Shown here: piece after piece, positions 1 through 11,900 of the stretch
How the letters are laid out: every line of letters begins with the position of its first letter
Position numbering within the stretch: position 1 is the stretch's first letter
Assembly: GCA_000349905.1 (NCBI GenBank)
Contig: KB722737.1
Span: forward strand, 1,206,928-1,270,927
DNA: 64,000 nucleotides
Direction of reading: 5' to 3'
Origin: Volvariella volvacea V23
Lineage: Eukaryota > Basidiomycota > Agaricomycetes > Agaricales > Pluteaceae
The notes under the pieces: model-generated
The model's input: only the letters and a program-made list of their open reading frames with translations
Told to the model about the DNA's origin: nothing
Database searches by the model: none
Made by a program: the position numbers and the translations under genes

Positions 1-1
1 T

Positions 2-476
2 TTGTCCCTCCTCGTGTATGTCATTTTGGCATGGCATGAGGAAGGCATACAAAACCATCTGGCTCTAGCGTGAGTCTCTCATCTCTTCCCACCACTCTTC
101 TATGTGCTCAAGACAAACTTTCCATCCCAGTTACCCCTTAGTATATACCATAACAATCCTCCCACTTAGTGTGGTCCGCTTTATAGGATTCTCACGAGAA
201 CAACAAGGCATTGATGAACCTTTACCCTCTGTGGCAACCTTTACTGTTGCTAGCATATACTCCTTGGGTGGATTGTTCAATGTTGCATTGACTTGGTGGA
301 CGCGGAAGGATTCGAACTTGCTTCATAGGGAGCAATTGGAACCCGCGGAGAATATGGACCTGCCTATGATGCCAGATATTCACGGGAATGGGAGGGGAAA
401 AGAGCCATTAGATCTGGGCCATGCACAAGAACAGCTGCAGGAAGGACTACCTGGGTTGGCGCTTCACATTGCATAA
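2..476 (+). CDS. C-terminal part of a fungal 7TM (GPCR-like) receptor
   Basis: This is the 3' end of a gene that begins upstream of the window. The first exon piece (2-69) encodes a hydrophobic segment, LSLLVYVILAW, and ends in phase 2. A 61-nt GT...AG intron (70-130) joins it in frame to 131-476. The second exon encodes a further hydrophobic stretch (YPLVYTITILPLSVVRFIGF), a short loop, and a last membrane segment (FTVASIYSLGGLFNVALTWW). A charged tail of about 60 residues follows, as expected for a cytoplasmic C-terminus. The order TM6-loop-TM7-tail and the proline-rich TM6 fit uncharacterised basidiomycete G-protein-coupled-receptor-like proteins (glucose/cAMP-receptor-like 7TM families). 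No ligand can be inferred. The family call rests on remembered resemblance and only two helices are visible. The splice and stop codon (474-476) are clear. Confidence 0.6.
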
Positions 477-1666
477 CTTGAATTGACTAAATTTCATGCT
501 TGACCTGTTTTCTTGTCTCTACATAATATCAGGATACCAGATATTTACGTAGTTCGTTGATCATCTTTGTCGTTTTTTGTAGGATGTATTACTTGTTCAA
601 GTTATTGCCATGTGGAGATGGATAATGTGTAATCATAGTACATCATGTTTTCGCCAGTGCAATTCCTCTCGGACAGTTTGGGTTATCACAGGGATACAGA
701 CCCTATCATAGAGTATCGTAAATATTTACAGCATCCCTAGTCTGGTCTTAGAGCTTGCCTTACTGTACCCACAAGCAACCTTAAGAACGCAGTAGTGCAA
801 TGACCTGGGCGAACTTCAGCCGCATACTGGCATTTTCCGACGCGTTGAAGACACTCGAATAAAGACAAGCAACGCGCGGGTGAGTGGCGCCCGATACTGT
901 ACACCCCGACAGTCCCGTACTCTGTATAGTTGGAAATTTGTGTGGTTAACGTCAAATCAGACAAATTTCGACATTTGACCCGAGAGTCTGGGACTCGAAA
1001 GTGCTCTAAAAACTTGAAGAGCCTGGTGAACGTTGCCAAGAGAGATTGGTATTCGACATACATGCAAGAATGCAGAATTAACACTCAATTCAGTTGCACC
1101 CCCCGCTATGAGGCCGGCGTACGAGGAAATGACTAGCGACGAATTCGCCGACGTCGAATCAGACCGAGTCCTAGAGTTAATGTGCCCTCAGATCTCAGAC
1201 TCGAAAAAGGAAAGGCAAGCGCTACCCCAGTCCTGGCCATTTAGCACCTTCTAGGTGCCATGAGGAAACAATTGCAGCTACAATACGAAAAACTATAGAA
1301 GCCCCACTGGCAGCAGTGCTCGTGTCGACTATCCGAGTGGTATTAAGTCAGGTTCAGAGTCAGGGAAGTATAAATGGCTTTCTTTTTCAAGAGGGCGCAT
1401 CAATCCATCTACACCAAGGATCTCTACTCGACATGACTCGCCAGTAACCGTTCCTGTCGGCAACTAGTCATTTCCTTGCGCCTCACAGCCCGGAACCCTG
1501 GCCTGGAGAAATGTAGAAACTGCTGTGGATAGCACTAGCAATTTCTCTCTATTTAGGCACCAGGTCTTGCTTTTATTGTTCTCCTCATCTCCGTGTTTGC
1601 AGCGGCCTGTCAACCTCAAACCTTCGATGTCCATCTCTCTTACGAGCATTGAGTCTATCCTGAAAA
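477..1666. other. Intergenic, no supported gene
   Basis: Between the receptor stop codon and the DUF4246 relic I see only short open frames on both strands, without recognisable domains or splice-joined continuity. No repeat or RNA gene was noticed. Confidence 0.5.
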
Positions 1667-2850
1667 ATGTCGGAGGACGGAATTCGGCTTCCTGGGTTTG
1701 GTCTACCCTTGAATCATGTTCAAGCGGGCTTTACATTTCCCAATGCAACGGATATCAGCCAAACTAGGGATGCTCATAAGGGGGCGTGAGTTGAGCTAGC
1801 CTACTTGACGATGTCCTCCGTGCTTAAAGAGCATTGGTTCTCAGTTTACCCCCAATGACGATGAGGGAGATTGTGATGCCGCAGATCATGAATGTCATCA
1901 CGGATAAGCCGGACTGACACAAGAAAGTGAGTGATCCCACTAATTTTCATGAATAACTAAATGCTCGAATCTAAGGCGAATTTATAAAGGTCTTCGACGA
2001 AGATATAGTTTTGAAATGGAAGACTAAAGCACTCGCCGACCGCCGGACTCAAAATATCACATCAGCAATGACGGAGTGGTGCATTTGCGAACTGCGCTAT
2101 CAGGCCAAAATATTCCAACAAATTGGATGCATTGACGTATTAAATGGAGGTGTAGTCAATCCGACACCGCTGTTCCGCCTGAGGTTATGCTCGAACTCCG
2201 CAGTGCTGTCAGACCACTCGAAGACATTCCCGACAAGGACAAAAATTGGCACCCAGGTTCAGATGGAAAAGTATTGGATCTGGTGCATCCTTCGCTGTTT
2301 CCGTTACTCTATGGAAAGTCAAGGAACCCACAAGCCTGAAGGGGTGTGCGAAGGAATGTGGACGGGGAAACTTGATACCAATACCCAGCAAGGAAGAGAC
2401 ACAGTAACCAATGCCACCACCATTTAACACGCGCCGTTACGAACCCTATAGTCAACGATTCCAGTGGCTACCAGGTGAAGTTGCGACTCAGGGATGAAGA
2501 AGGAAGGATCACTTCAAAGTATGCCCATGCATTTGCCTACTCTCGTGCATCTGTAGAATCAATAGCTATATCAATAGCCTACACCCTATCAGATTTCCTC
2601 GACTCTATGAGCTCGTAGGGAGTCATCTCGTGTGCAATCCCACTATGGAATAGGACATTGACCCCTTTGAAGTATCGTGGATGCGGTATCCTCCATCTTA
2701 GAATCAATTATAGGGCCGTTGAATACGAATTCAATCACGTTGACGAAGATATGATCGAGGGGGATGATGGCGACGATAGTGACGAGGATGATGACGAGGA
2801 AGAGGATGAATATGGAACACTCATCGTTACAGTTGACGGACAAGAGGAAA
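1667..2850 (+). pseudogene. DUF4246-family gene relic, truncated at its 3' end
   Basis: Fragments of one DUF4246 protein run in the correct order over three frames. The ATG at 1667 gives an N-terminus with LPGFGLPLNH, a start typical of the family. An intron begins at 1786. The next piece has TMREIVMPQIMNVITDKPD, followed by an in-frame TGA at 1915-1917 where the family has Trp. After a second intron comes VFDEDIVLKWKTKALAD, then a frame change near 2158 into SDTAVPPEV, NWHPGSDGKVLDLVHPSLFP and LLYGKS. Further frame changes lead to CAKECGRGNLIPIPS, YSQRFQWLPGEV and finally IPLWNRTLTPLKY near 2640-2670 with an acidic run. The conserved C-terminal half, which in intact members carries the His/Asp positions of the supposed oxygenase fold, is absent; the 3' end of ARL3 lies there. 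A nonsense codon, several frameshifts and a missing C-terminus make this a pseudogene. Function of the family is unknown. Confidence 0.75.
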
Positions 2851-3010
2851 GAGTTTTCGTTGCTTGGCTATGCTTTCAAGGCCATCCGAATTTCCCTTGT
2901 GAACACTAATTAATCAATACTCCTTTACGACGTTGCATGCCAGCTTCTCAACAAAATTATACGTCCACGTTACTCATGCTTTCGATGAAGACCATGAGAT
3001 CTTATTTGAA

Positions 3011-4023
3011 TTAGCTACTTCCCTGAGTATCCCTAGATATGGTTTTGAATATGTTCATGAATCGTTCATGGGACGTGGGTACGTACCTCCGACTGTTCTG
3101 CACACGGATGAAGAGCCAGTCAACTGCATCCCGTACGCCAGTCCTGTGCAAGTTTGATAAATGTAATCAGCAATGACATAGCTGTTATTCGTTTCACGTA
3201 CCCTTCCAGGGCGCTTACACCCATCACATCCAAGCTGGCAATTCTCTCTCGTCGGGCATTCATTTCAATACGGCCCGACTCAGAACTCTCCCCATATCTG
3301 GCACTCCTTCGAGCACTTTCTAACTTGCGTTGGTGCCAATCCTCGTAATCGTGGCGAATCTCCTCCACGGACAGCGCTGCCGAGGAATCCTGCTTATTAG
3401 CAAGGAGTAACAACGGAACGCCTAGAATCTGCGGGGACGACAGGACAGTATCTATAGTGCTTCCGAGTGCCCTATGTAAGCATATGTCCCATCGCCAGTA
3501 AGTTAGGCGACACATACCGAATACCTCCCAGCCTTCACCTAATCTCTCTCTGTCCTCAGCATCGATCACGTATACGACCGCATGACAGTCATCATAGTAT
3601 CTATGCCAGATGTTGCGGATACCTCGCTGACCACCAAGATCCCAGAATTGCAGGATAGTAGAGGGCAGCGTAATCTTCCCGGCTACGAGGAGTATAAGCG
3701 ATGGGCGTTGGGTGGTGGCGCTCGGCCTTACTGTTCTGGCCTACGGTCGGGCCAATTTTGTCTGGTGATAACCCCGGTGTATCGTTGTATAACGTCTTTA
3801 TACGTTCAAGCAGGGTCTACGTGATGACGCGGTGTCAAACTCCTGGCATATATGCGCACAAAGAAGGGACGCACGGTCTTCCCAGCGCCATCCAGACCAA
3901 TAATGATGACACTAAACTCCTCCTTTCTTGCATACAAGCTCATTAGCACTTGCTCAACAACAAAACCTATTGAAAGACATACCTCGTCAGATGTTCATGG
4001 AGACCCTTGAGGAGGTGGTACAT
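3011..4023 (-). CDS. ARL3: ARF-like GTPase of the ARFRP1/Arl3 type
   Basis: Small GTPase acting at the trans-Golgi, where the Arl3 type recruits Arl1 and golgins. Six exons read in one frame: 4023-3983, 3938-3875, 3816-3732, 3682-3518, 3451-3202 and 3143-3011, together 738 nt and about 245 aa. Visible motifs are the P-loop GLDGAGKT, PTVGQN at switch I, WDLGGQ at switch II, LLLANKQD for guanine specificity, and SALEG near the C-terminus. A family-typical insertion (HQRKLESARRSARYGES and following) precedes SALEG. The N-terminus MYHLLKGLHEHLT lacks the Gly-2 used for myristoylation in ARFs. Arl3 instead is N-acetylated by NatC and targeted through Sys1, and Met-Tyr is a NatC-type start (known for the family, inferred here). 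The last codons after NSRR may be read through or removed by another intron, so the exact stop at 3011 is less certain. It ends against the DUF4246 relic. Confidence 0.88.
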
Positions 4024-4141
4024 AACAGAGGAGCGCCAGTGTTGCAAACAAGCGACAACAACCGCCTTCCTTCTCCGCAGAGTTCAGGTCGCTCCATTAC
4101 GCTCGCTCTCAACATCAACATCAACAACAACGCAGGTACAG

Positions 4142-5064
4142 ATGGGCTACTACTCATCGTACTTGAGCTATGGCCTTTATTCGTTTCTTGTTGTAGTAAT
4201 CGCGCTCTACTTGCTCTTTACGGGTGTGTACGAAGCGCAAGTTCAGAGTTTGCGTCACTCTGACAGTTGCTCCGGTCGGTTTGTGCCACAGGATCTGGCG
4301 AGGCGTTTAATGTCGGGCGGTTTATTGAGGAGACTAGTCCTTACGCATGGGGTGCAATTGGTATAGGGCTATGCATCGGTCTTAGTGTGCTAGGTGCTGC
4401 TTGGTACGTTCACTACTGGCCTGTTCATGCTGTAGACGGGCTAGCTCACCGGGTGTAGGGGCATTTTTATCACTGGCTCTTCGATCATTGGTGGGGGTGT
4501 ACGCGCGCCTCGCATCACCACAAAGAACCTCATTAGTATCATCTTCTGCGAGGTTGTGGCCATTTACGGTGTCGTACGTTTCCAGATTATTAGTCAATCA
4601 CCTTCTTGGTGGTGACGTTGTCAATGCAGATTATCGGCATCGTATATTCCGCCAAACTTACCGCTGTCCCCGAAGATGAACTCTACACCCCCGAAAACTA
4701 CTTCACTGGTCGGTTCGGTTGGCTGTGGGCGAAGTCTATGCTCACATCACTCTCTAGGTTTTGCGCTATTTTGGGGAGGTCTGACAGTTGGCGTATGCAA
4801 CCTCCTTTGCGGTGTTTGCGTCGGCGTTACTGGAGCCAGCGCGGCAGTTGCAGATGCAGCCGATTCAACATTGTTTGTCAAGGTACTCGTTGTCGAGGTC
4901 TTTGGTAGTATCCTTGGATTGTTTGGGCTGATTGGTGCGTAATTAATCCGTTACATATTGTCCGCAGCTGATGTGATTACTGCGCAGTTGGGTTGCTTGC
5001 AATTGGACAAGCAAAGGATTTTACTGGCGCGACTCCTGCTACTATTTCACCCTACGTACATTAG
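4142..5064 (+). CDS. VMA16: V-type ATPase proteolipid subunit c''
   Basis: Membrane proteolipid of the V0 rotor that carries protons into the vacuole lumen. Six exons (4142-4223, 4292-4403, 4459-4573, 4630-4708, 4758-4934, 4988-5064) total 642 nt, giving 213 aa, the same length as yeast Vma16. It begins [16 protein letters not shown] and has five hydrophobic segments. Family motifs are [51 protein letters not shown] (carrying the proton-binding Glu), [18 protein letters not shown] and [20 protein letters not shown]. It lies divergent to ARL3: the start codons are about 120 bp apart, so the two share a very short promoter region. All introns have GT...AG ends and 45-70 nt length. Confidence 0.93.
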
Positions 5065-5453
5065 GATACAGTTTATCGCTCTTCAAGCTCTGTAGTTATC
5101 GCTGCCACCCGCTGCCAAACTCGTCGTGATAAACTCACTGACCGGTCGATCGAAGCGGTGCAAGAGCTCAAAGCAAGCGCAACCCTCCAGTTTCCCTACG
5201 CGCAGGGAACATTGTCCAGGGCAGTCCTGTCTTTCGCGTCCGAGTTATCCCCCTACGAAGGACATCATATCCCGCGAATGCCCCCGAGCCTATTGAGAGA
5301 AAGCCCAAAGAGGAATACACATTCTTTTGGATATGTCTACTAACACTACACCACCCATCCCTAGATTCCACGATTATCGGCCAGCACGGGAAAGTTCGCT
5401 CTAATCGCTCTAAAATCGTAAAGAAATGAAAATAATTAAAGGGTATCAACAAT

Positions 5454-6699
5454 CTAGTTTGGATTCAGCACGCGATAAGCCATTTCAAAGCCCAAGAATG
5501 TGGCGCCATTTGCGAAAGGAGATCTACAATGTCTAGATGTGAGATTGTCTGAAGAACGGGACCTAGAAAAGACGAACCGAATCAAGGTCGGCCCAAGACC
5601 TCGGGTGAAGGCCCCGATTCCCTCTGTTCTCCACACGGTTCGAACGCAATCCCAAGTGCTTCGGTATTTCTGCCCTGTCTCAGGGGTGAATCCGTCCGTT
5701 TGCATTCGCGACTTGATCATGTCTATAGGATATATGACGGCCCAGAGCTAATGTGATGACGACAACAGTCAGCAGGACGCGTCGAGGACGAGAGATGGAA
5801 ATGAACATACCGCATATCCTGCAGCAGCGCCGTATAGGACAGCGTTGACTGGACTAATCTGGTCTCGACGGATCCCTTTCTGTGCCATCTCTCGTTGGAC
5901 GAGCTTCTCGTAGGTTAGGAAGTAAACGCCATATCCAGTGGCTTCTCGAAGGAGGGTAACAGCTTGTCCTTTATAGATTCCGGCAATACCATGAGCAGAA
6001 TAGATCTTTTTAATCGCGTCGAAAGGTCCGTTATAGATGCGGTTGTGATTGCCCTGGACCTGAAGACCTGCACGCGAGTCACATCACGACGGGAAGCAAT
6101 AAGTAAAGATGTCGGCAACGCACGGATACGGATATGCTCCACAGGACCCGAGACCACACCGTTAGCGAGCCCAGCAGCAACACCAGCTGTGAAGAGCTGT
6201 AGTCCATCCAGTGTTGAACCGTTTTCTCCCCCTCGCCCGTATTTCCGATTTTGCGCGGAGAATATGCGTTTCGTGTACTCGAGCGCACCGAATTGTATCG
6301 ATACGCACAGACCAATACCCAAGAGAGGAGTTAGCGTACCCTATTACATCACACGAGCGTTAGTTGGGTGAAGGGTGTGAGTCATACCATCGTACCTTAT
6401 AGAACGCCAACGGACCCTCGTTCTTGAGGATTCCCCCAGCGCAATGGAGCATTCCATTGTAGGTGCCTTTGGGAGATGTTTGCATTCGCTATGTAGCGAA
6501 AGATTCCATTGAACATTGAGATGACGAGTTGAAACGTTTACAACATACAACTTTGACGATGTCAAACGGTTGCCCAACAAGGACCTACGTAGCACATGCC
6601 CCATCAGTAAACAAACCAAAAATATATATTTTATAGGCAGCTCACCTGCGCGATGCCACCTGCTGTACCAGCAGTGAGGTCCTTTATCGTGTTCGACAT
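5454..6699 (-). CDS. YMC1: Mitochondrial carrier of the Ymc1/Ymc2 (SLC25) type
   Basis: Inner-mitochondrial-membrane transporter with three repeated two-helix units. Seven exons (6699-6646, 6584-6549, 6488-6396, 6340-6124, 6067-5811, 5747-5578, 5523-5454) total 897 nt, 298 aa. The protein starts MSNTIKDLTAGTAGGIAQV. Carrier signatures are GQPFDIVKVRMQ (repeat 1), SGPVEHIRIRLQVQ (repeat 2, with PxE rather than PxD) and VIYPIDMIKSRMQT (repeat 3). It ends SPFANGATFLGFEMAYRVL, which with the PVEHIRIR motif is typical of the Ymc1/2 and carnitine/acylcarnitine-carrier branch. Yeast Ymc1 has been linked to glycine, glutamate or general amino-acid/carboxylate transport, so the substrate should be left open. 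All splice sites are GT...AG. Convergent with VMA16. Confidence 0.9.
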
Positions 6700-6978
6700 T
6701 GTGTGAAGGTTAAGGGGGTGCTGGAAGGGGTGCTGTGGGCTGCCTCGGAATCAGGACAGTAAACGAGCCGTTTTCATGGCCACAGGCAAAAACCTGCAAG
6801 CCAAACGGGGACAATCAAAAGGGAAGAGATAAGATAACAGTTTTGCCCGATTTTCAATATCGGACCAGATAACCCGAAACTAAATTTATTAACCGGAATT
6901 ACGTAATATTTGCTCCCAGAAAGTTATTTGACCCCTTGAGGCGCTTGAGCCCCACCACTCGCCACAGTCAACGCTGGG

Positions 6979-8904
6979 ATGGACGAGATACAGAATGAAG
7001 CGGTAACGGACACCCTAGAAGGTAATGAAGAATGGGACGAAGAGGACTACGATGAAGACGTCGATGACGCGGATATTGCTGCTGAAGCAGAGGAAATTGC
7101 TCGGAGACTTGGGGAGGAGCTCTGGGCCGACATCAACAAAGCCAACAAGGAACTGAAGGCTGCTTCTTCTACCTCAGGTGCACCACCTGCAGTTGGTCAT
7201 TCAATTGCTCAACCCGTTTCTCATCCTGCACAACTGCAACTCGGGTCGTCACTGCCTCATGCTACGCTGGCAGACAAGACCGACGCCACACTCGCTACAA
7301 TCCAGACAATTCTTTCCCTCGTGGAGAAAGATACCCTGGCGCAATCTACACTCCATACTGCGCTAGTTCCGACCACCAATGGCGAAAACGTACTCGATAT
7401 TCTACGGAGAATGCTATCTTCGCGGACTCTTGACAAACACATCGCAATGTCCCTCAGCCAAATTCTGCTGACCCTTGCCGGCTCGGAGGTCCTTTTTGGG
7501 ACACCAAGACAGGTAAACGCCGGGCTGGAAATTGGAAAGAGGAAACGAGCAGATGGGGATGTAGGGGATCCGAGGGTGTTCAAACGACCATATCACCCGG
7601 GCTCCGAGCTTCAGCAACAGGTAACAGATGCCGTCCATGTCATATCGCAGGCCCTTGGGAGTACGCCCACAGGCACACTGGACCCCACGGTCGTCGCATC
7701 TATCCGATTGCAGCTACACCAAGTCTTCCTTTTTGCGGTTACATCGTCGACGGGAGGTGGTCACGACATGAACGCACTACAGGAAATCAGTGGCCTGATT
7801 CAGGTCATTGGTGTCCTCAGTGGCATACAGATTGGTCAGCCCGCGGGCCCCACTGATCCACAGCTCCAGACGATGCACGCCCCAAATCCGGCGGGCCCCT
7901 GGCCCATCACACACCCACCGAGTGGACCAACAGATATCGGAACAGCAGTGTACCCATGTCTGGTTCCTAACTGCCGTAAAGTTTTCTCAAGACTCTTCAG
8001 CCTGCGAAATCATCAGCGGTTGCACGCGAAACACCGCCCCTATAGATGCCATTTATGTCCGGCGTCTTTCGCTCGTAATCACGATCTTAAGCGCCATGTC
8101 AAATTGCATGACAAGAAAGCCTGGAAGTGTTGTGGTTGCCACAAGATATTCTCCCGAAGAGACGCGATCAAACGTCACAAGAACGGCATCAAGGGTCGGA
8201 ATCAAAGGAATGAGCAGTGTGTGGATGCGGAGGTACTAGAGGTTGAATTGGATGATGAGGAGAAGGACGAATCGGCAGTGCGCGAAGAACGCAGAGCAAA
8301 GTTGTGGAACGGGATCGCTGTAAACGAAGCGAACGCGACCCTTGGAGCTATTGGTCACCGTGTTGGAGAAGACGGGCAGCCAGAGGAGGGTGAATTGCAA
8401 CCCGGTGTCGTCTCAGCAGTGCAATCGGCCGTTATGAGTCTGCATGGCTTGTTACAGTCACACGTTGGCAACGCTCTCGGTCAAGGACAGACGATCAATC
8501 CTCCCGCAGATCCAACAGGGGGTCAGGCAACGTTGGCTAGTGTAATTGCCCGAGCCCAGATGATGAATATGCCTTCAGGAATGCATGTGCCCACCCCAGA
8601 CGGCATCTCTACCCTCGCAGCACCTACAGCGGATGTTGATACATCCACAATTCCGACGAACCCTCCTGCTGATTCTGGAACCGTATCCATCGGACCTGAT
8701 ATGAACTCAACGCCCTCACTATCTATGTATGGGTTGTCTGACGAACAAACGAAGCTATTGGAGCAAGCAATTGCGAATGCGGCATCCGCAGCCCAAGCGC
8801 AAGCCGAGGCGGAAGCGGCATTGGAAGAAGAGGAAGATGACGACTATGAAGATGAAGAGTATGATGGCAACGAAGATCTAGCAGAAGTCGGCCCTCCAAG
8901 CTAA
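6979..8904 (+). CDS. C2H2 zinc-finger protein with acidic tails, probable transcription factor
   Basis: A single uninterrupted 641-aa frame, unusual here because neighbours have many introns. Residues 1-50 are strongly acidic (EEWDEEDYDEDVDDAD). A zinc-finger block lies near residues 330-415. Finger 1 is CLVPNCRKVFSRLFSLRNHQ with the second His in RLH. Finger 2 is YRCHLCPASFARNHDLKRHV. Finger 3 starts WKCCGCHKIFSRRDAIKRH, with its last ligand less regular. The linker between fingers 1 and 2 (HAKHRPYRC) is TGEKPY-like in spacing. A basic stretch GIKGRNQRN follows. The C-terminus is Ala/Gln/Glu-rich and then acidic (EEEEDDDYEDEEYDGNEDL). Nuclear DNA-binding regulator is inferred from the fingers; the target genes are unknown. 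Divergent from the YMC1-type carrier, with 280 bp between the start codons. Confidence 0.85.
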   Translation: MDEIQNEAVTDTLEGNEEWDEEDYDEDVDDADIAAEAEEIARRLGEELWADINKANKELKAASSTSGAPPAVGHSIAQPVSHPAQLQLGSSLPHATLADKTDATLATIQTILSLVEKDTLAQSTLHTALVPTTNGENVLDILRRMLSSRTLDKHIAMSLSQILLTLAGSEVLFGTPRQVNAGLEIGKRKRADGDVGDPRVFKRPYHPGSELQQQVTDAVHVISQALGSTPTGTLDPTVVASIRLQLHQVFLFAVTSSTGGGHDMNALQEISGLIQVIGVLSGIQIGQPAGPTDPQLQTMHAPNPAGPWPITHPPSGPTDIGTAVYPCLVPNCRKVFSRLFSLRNHQRLHAKHRPYRCHLCPASFARNHDLKRHVKLHDKKAWKCCGCHKIFSRRDAIKRHKNGIKGRNQRNEQCVDAEVLEVELDDEEKDESAVREERRAKLWNGIAVNEANATLGAIGHRVGEDGQPEEGELQPGVVSAVQSAVMSLHGLLQSHVGNALGQGQTINPPADPTGGQATLASVIARAQMMNMPSGMHVPTPDGISTLAAPTADVDTSTIPTNPPADSGTVSIGPDMNSTPSLSMYGLSDEQTKLLEQAIANAASAAQAQAEAEAALEEEEDDDYEDEEYDGNEDLAEVGPPS

Positions 8905-11900
8905 ATACATATGGCACAGTTCAAGTACATGGAGAGACGGAAAGCAAAGTACAAATGTATGTGCATGCGTAAGTAGATCGTTTTGTGGTATCAAGTATCG
9001 TCATCCCTCTCCCCCTGAAACCTAACCCAACGGTATAATTGAATGGTGGTAACTGATAAATAGCTTCAATAGTTCGTTGCGTCGTAGTAAACCAAGATTT
9101 TCGGGACTCCTATCTTATGCAAAGACGGATATCGCGATAAATTCGAAAGCATAAACTTGCCTAGTGAACGTTGGAGATGACACGGAACGGAGGAATTCGT
9201 CAATACTTATTGGGGATAAAGGCCAACGCTCGGACTACTCACATATGTGAACCATAATCCCTGTCTCATGACCACCGCCGACTACATCTTGGATCGGGTA
9301 TCCCGCCTCACTGGTATATAAAACCGCGCCCTATAGTCCACATCTGCTTTCCACCATCGCTGCTGGCTTTCTGGAGACTCCCTCCTCCAAGCCTCAGCAA
9401 TCGCTTGTGCTGGTGATAACGGGACCGTGGACGGTTGGGGCGAATGATTTGGTTGAATTCGAACAATGCGTTGGGGCGATGCAGGATGCGTCATCGGTGT
9501 GGGATGTTGTTCATACAGTTCGTTTGCGCTCCTGGAGGATAGGAGAATGTTGAATGGGATAGGATGTACGAGAATGAGGTTAGGTTAAATATGGGAGGGA
9601 TGGGGTGCTTGTGCCGTTTTGGATGAATGGCCTTGGTCGGATTCAATTGGAAGATGGGGAATGTAGGTCAATGGTGGTGGGCCGAGAGTATAAATGGGAC
9701 GTTCGAAGGAGCAGGGTGAGGCCATGCTATTTGGATCAATCTTTACAAGATTTCCACCCCCCAAGTAATACCCCCCCCTTGCTCGCAAAAGACTGGTAAA
9801 ATTCCATCGTTGAATAATTTCGCACCAGAACAAAGGATTGACTATATTTGGAAGGTTGAAAGGATCTGAGATCGGAACTTACCGTCCCTTGTCCAAGAGC
9901 CCGCGCCTGGCGAGTTTTGCGATGGCGTCTCTGGGGTGTCTGGATTTTTTGAGCGTTTTCTGCTCTGAAACCGAGACAAGAACAGCATTTGAGCGTACGG
10001 TTGGCGGTGTTGCACGTATCATTTTTATTTGCATGCGCAAACGGTGTGTTGATGGAAGCAACCCAAGCTGGCAACAGCATCGGGAGGCGGTGACAAGATT
10101 TCGGTTTACTCGCTACACGTCCCAGGACCTTCAGAACTTGCAAACTTTAGCGATACAGGGAGCGAAAGACGTTTTGGAGATGTGGCGAACTGGGAAGCAA
10201 CCACGTAAACCGCATGTCTGAAAAAAATTGGATCAACTGCAACGCGTATGCCTCGTTGCGGAGGGTTACTCTGCGGCTCCATCATCCATGATAGATGTCA
10301 ACGTCCGGCTGGTATTAACCTAGGAAATTTGGGACGATCAACGACAGGCCTTATATAATTGGGGTATTATCACCGAATTACTGGGACATTTATCGCTTTT
10401 ACCTCGTCCACGAGCCTGCTTCGTGCGGCAGGACTGCGCTGATTCTATCACTTCTTCCGTCTTGTTCGCGATACACGACTGTATGTCGATCGAATGTATC
10501 CTATTCTTGCGGTTTCCAGAGCCTCAGGTTCTTGTGAGCATTCAAACTTTTCATTAGACGTGACGTTCACCTTCTTCCCTTGACCCAGATGGGCTAGTCA
10601 TCATTCGACGCGTCATCACTCAAACGACGCATACCGACGGAAGAACTCATATGTTACCCCTATCGTCTTCGATCACTCATTCTGCGGTCCGTCGCATAGA
10701 ACGGGAAAGCTAGGAATTACTCAGATATTACCCTCGTTTCTTGAGATGAACCCCATGTCGTATGCATAATAGTGGGAATTGAGGCGTCCTCTGGGAACTG
10801 CGATGTGTTGTCCTCGAAGACCGAAGGAAGACACAGCTGGGATAAAGGAACGGCCTACTTTGTACGATTCGTAGCACGCATATGTACGTTCTGGGTCGCG
10901 GGGAGACCGGTCTCCAAGAGAGGTCTCCCATGGAGTCATGCACTCAGCTGTACTTGGAAAGGGTCCCCTTAAGGATGGTCGCATACTCTATACGGAAACA
11001 CGGATAATGGGGCCGGGGAATGGAACGATTGGTGCCACGGACTCTATCAATCTCTGTGAACTCTGCGAAGGATGTCTCTACGGGGCTGTGCGAATATTCT
11101 TGTGATTTGTGTACGATGGGCCTGTGATAGTTTTCGAACCCCTGATGTATAAGTGCTAGCCTCATGGTGAGCGTGGAATTTTCCAGTGACTCAGGGGGAA
11201 ATGAAGGATAGAAATCGGTACGTTATGCTGTCAATCATGTTTATGTCCGGCATCATAGTGCAGACTCAGGATGTCGATAGTGAAATTGTAGCACCTCCAA
11301 GACTGTGGTACAGAACATTTTGATATCACTCTATACATTTAGATACCAAACAGAGAACAAGAGCACGTATGTTCGAGCAAGTTATCACCTCACTATGAGC
11401 CAATGAGCGGTGATGAAGTCAAATGGGGACTTTCTGAGAAAAGGGTATCACATTGCACCCTTTAGAATTTGGCTTCCTTCGCCCGAGGGCCGAGCAGAAT
11501 TATCATTCCAAGTTGAAGCTAGAACAAGGTCAGTTGAGAGGACAGGAACATATCCGTCCATCCTAATCAATCATTTCCCAAACAGGACCACTGTTCATAA
11601 TGAGGTACAAATAAGGCCAATCTGCCTTCGGGGCGTTAAGCTCTCCGGATCCCTCGTTCCGTTTCGGAACAACACCTCCATTGCTGCGTTGTCAACGCCT
11701 GGCCATTTGGGATTGAAAGCCCTGTCGTTTGATAACATTGACACCACTTAAATGCATCGTTGTTAATCAATCCATTCAACTCCCACTCATCCTTTCCCCT
11801 CAATATTCCCAGGACAAAGGTCAAAATATCAGGTTCGACCACTTTGACATCAGGACTAAACGCCCTTTAATTGCTCACGCAATTTGTACCTCTATCAGGG

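Noticed and set aside
2933..3157. Plus-strand open frame of 74 codons.
   Set aside because: It lies opposite the last ARL3 exon, and its sequence is the reverse of that coding region.
9282..10150. Possible HMG-box gene on the minus strand (AIAEAWRRESPESQQRWWK).
   Set aside because: Only the last helix looks alike. The family's N-terminal part (PRPxNxFxLFR-like) was not found upstream and the splice joins are not convincing.
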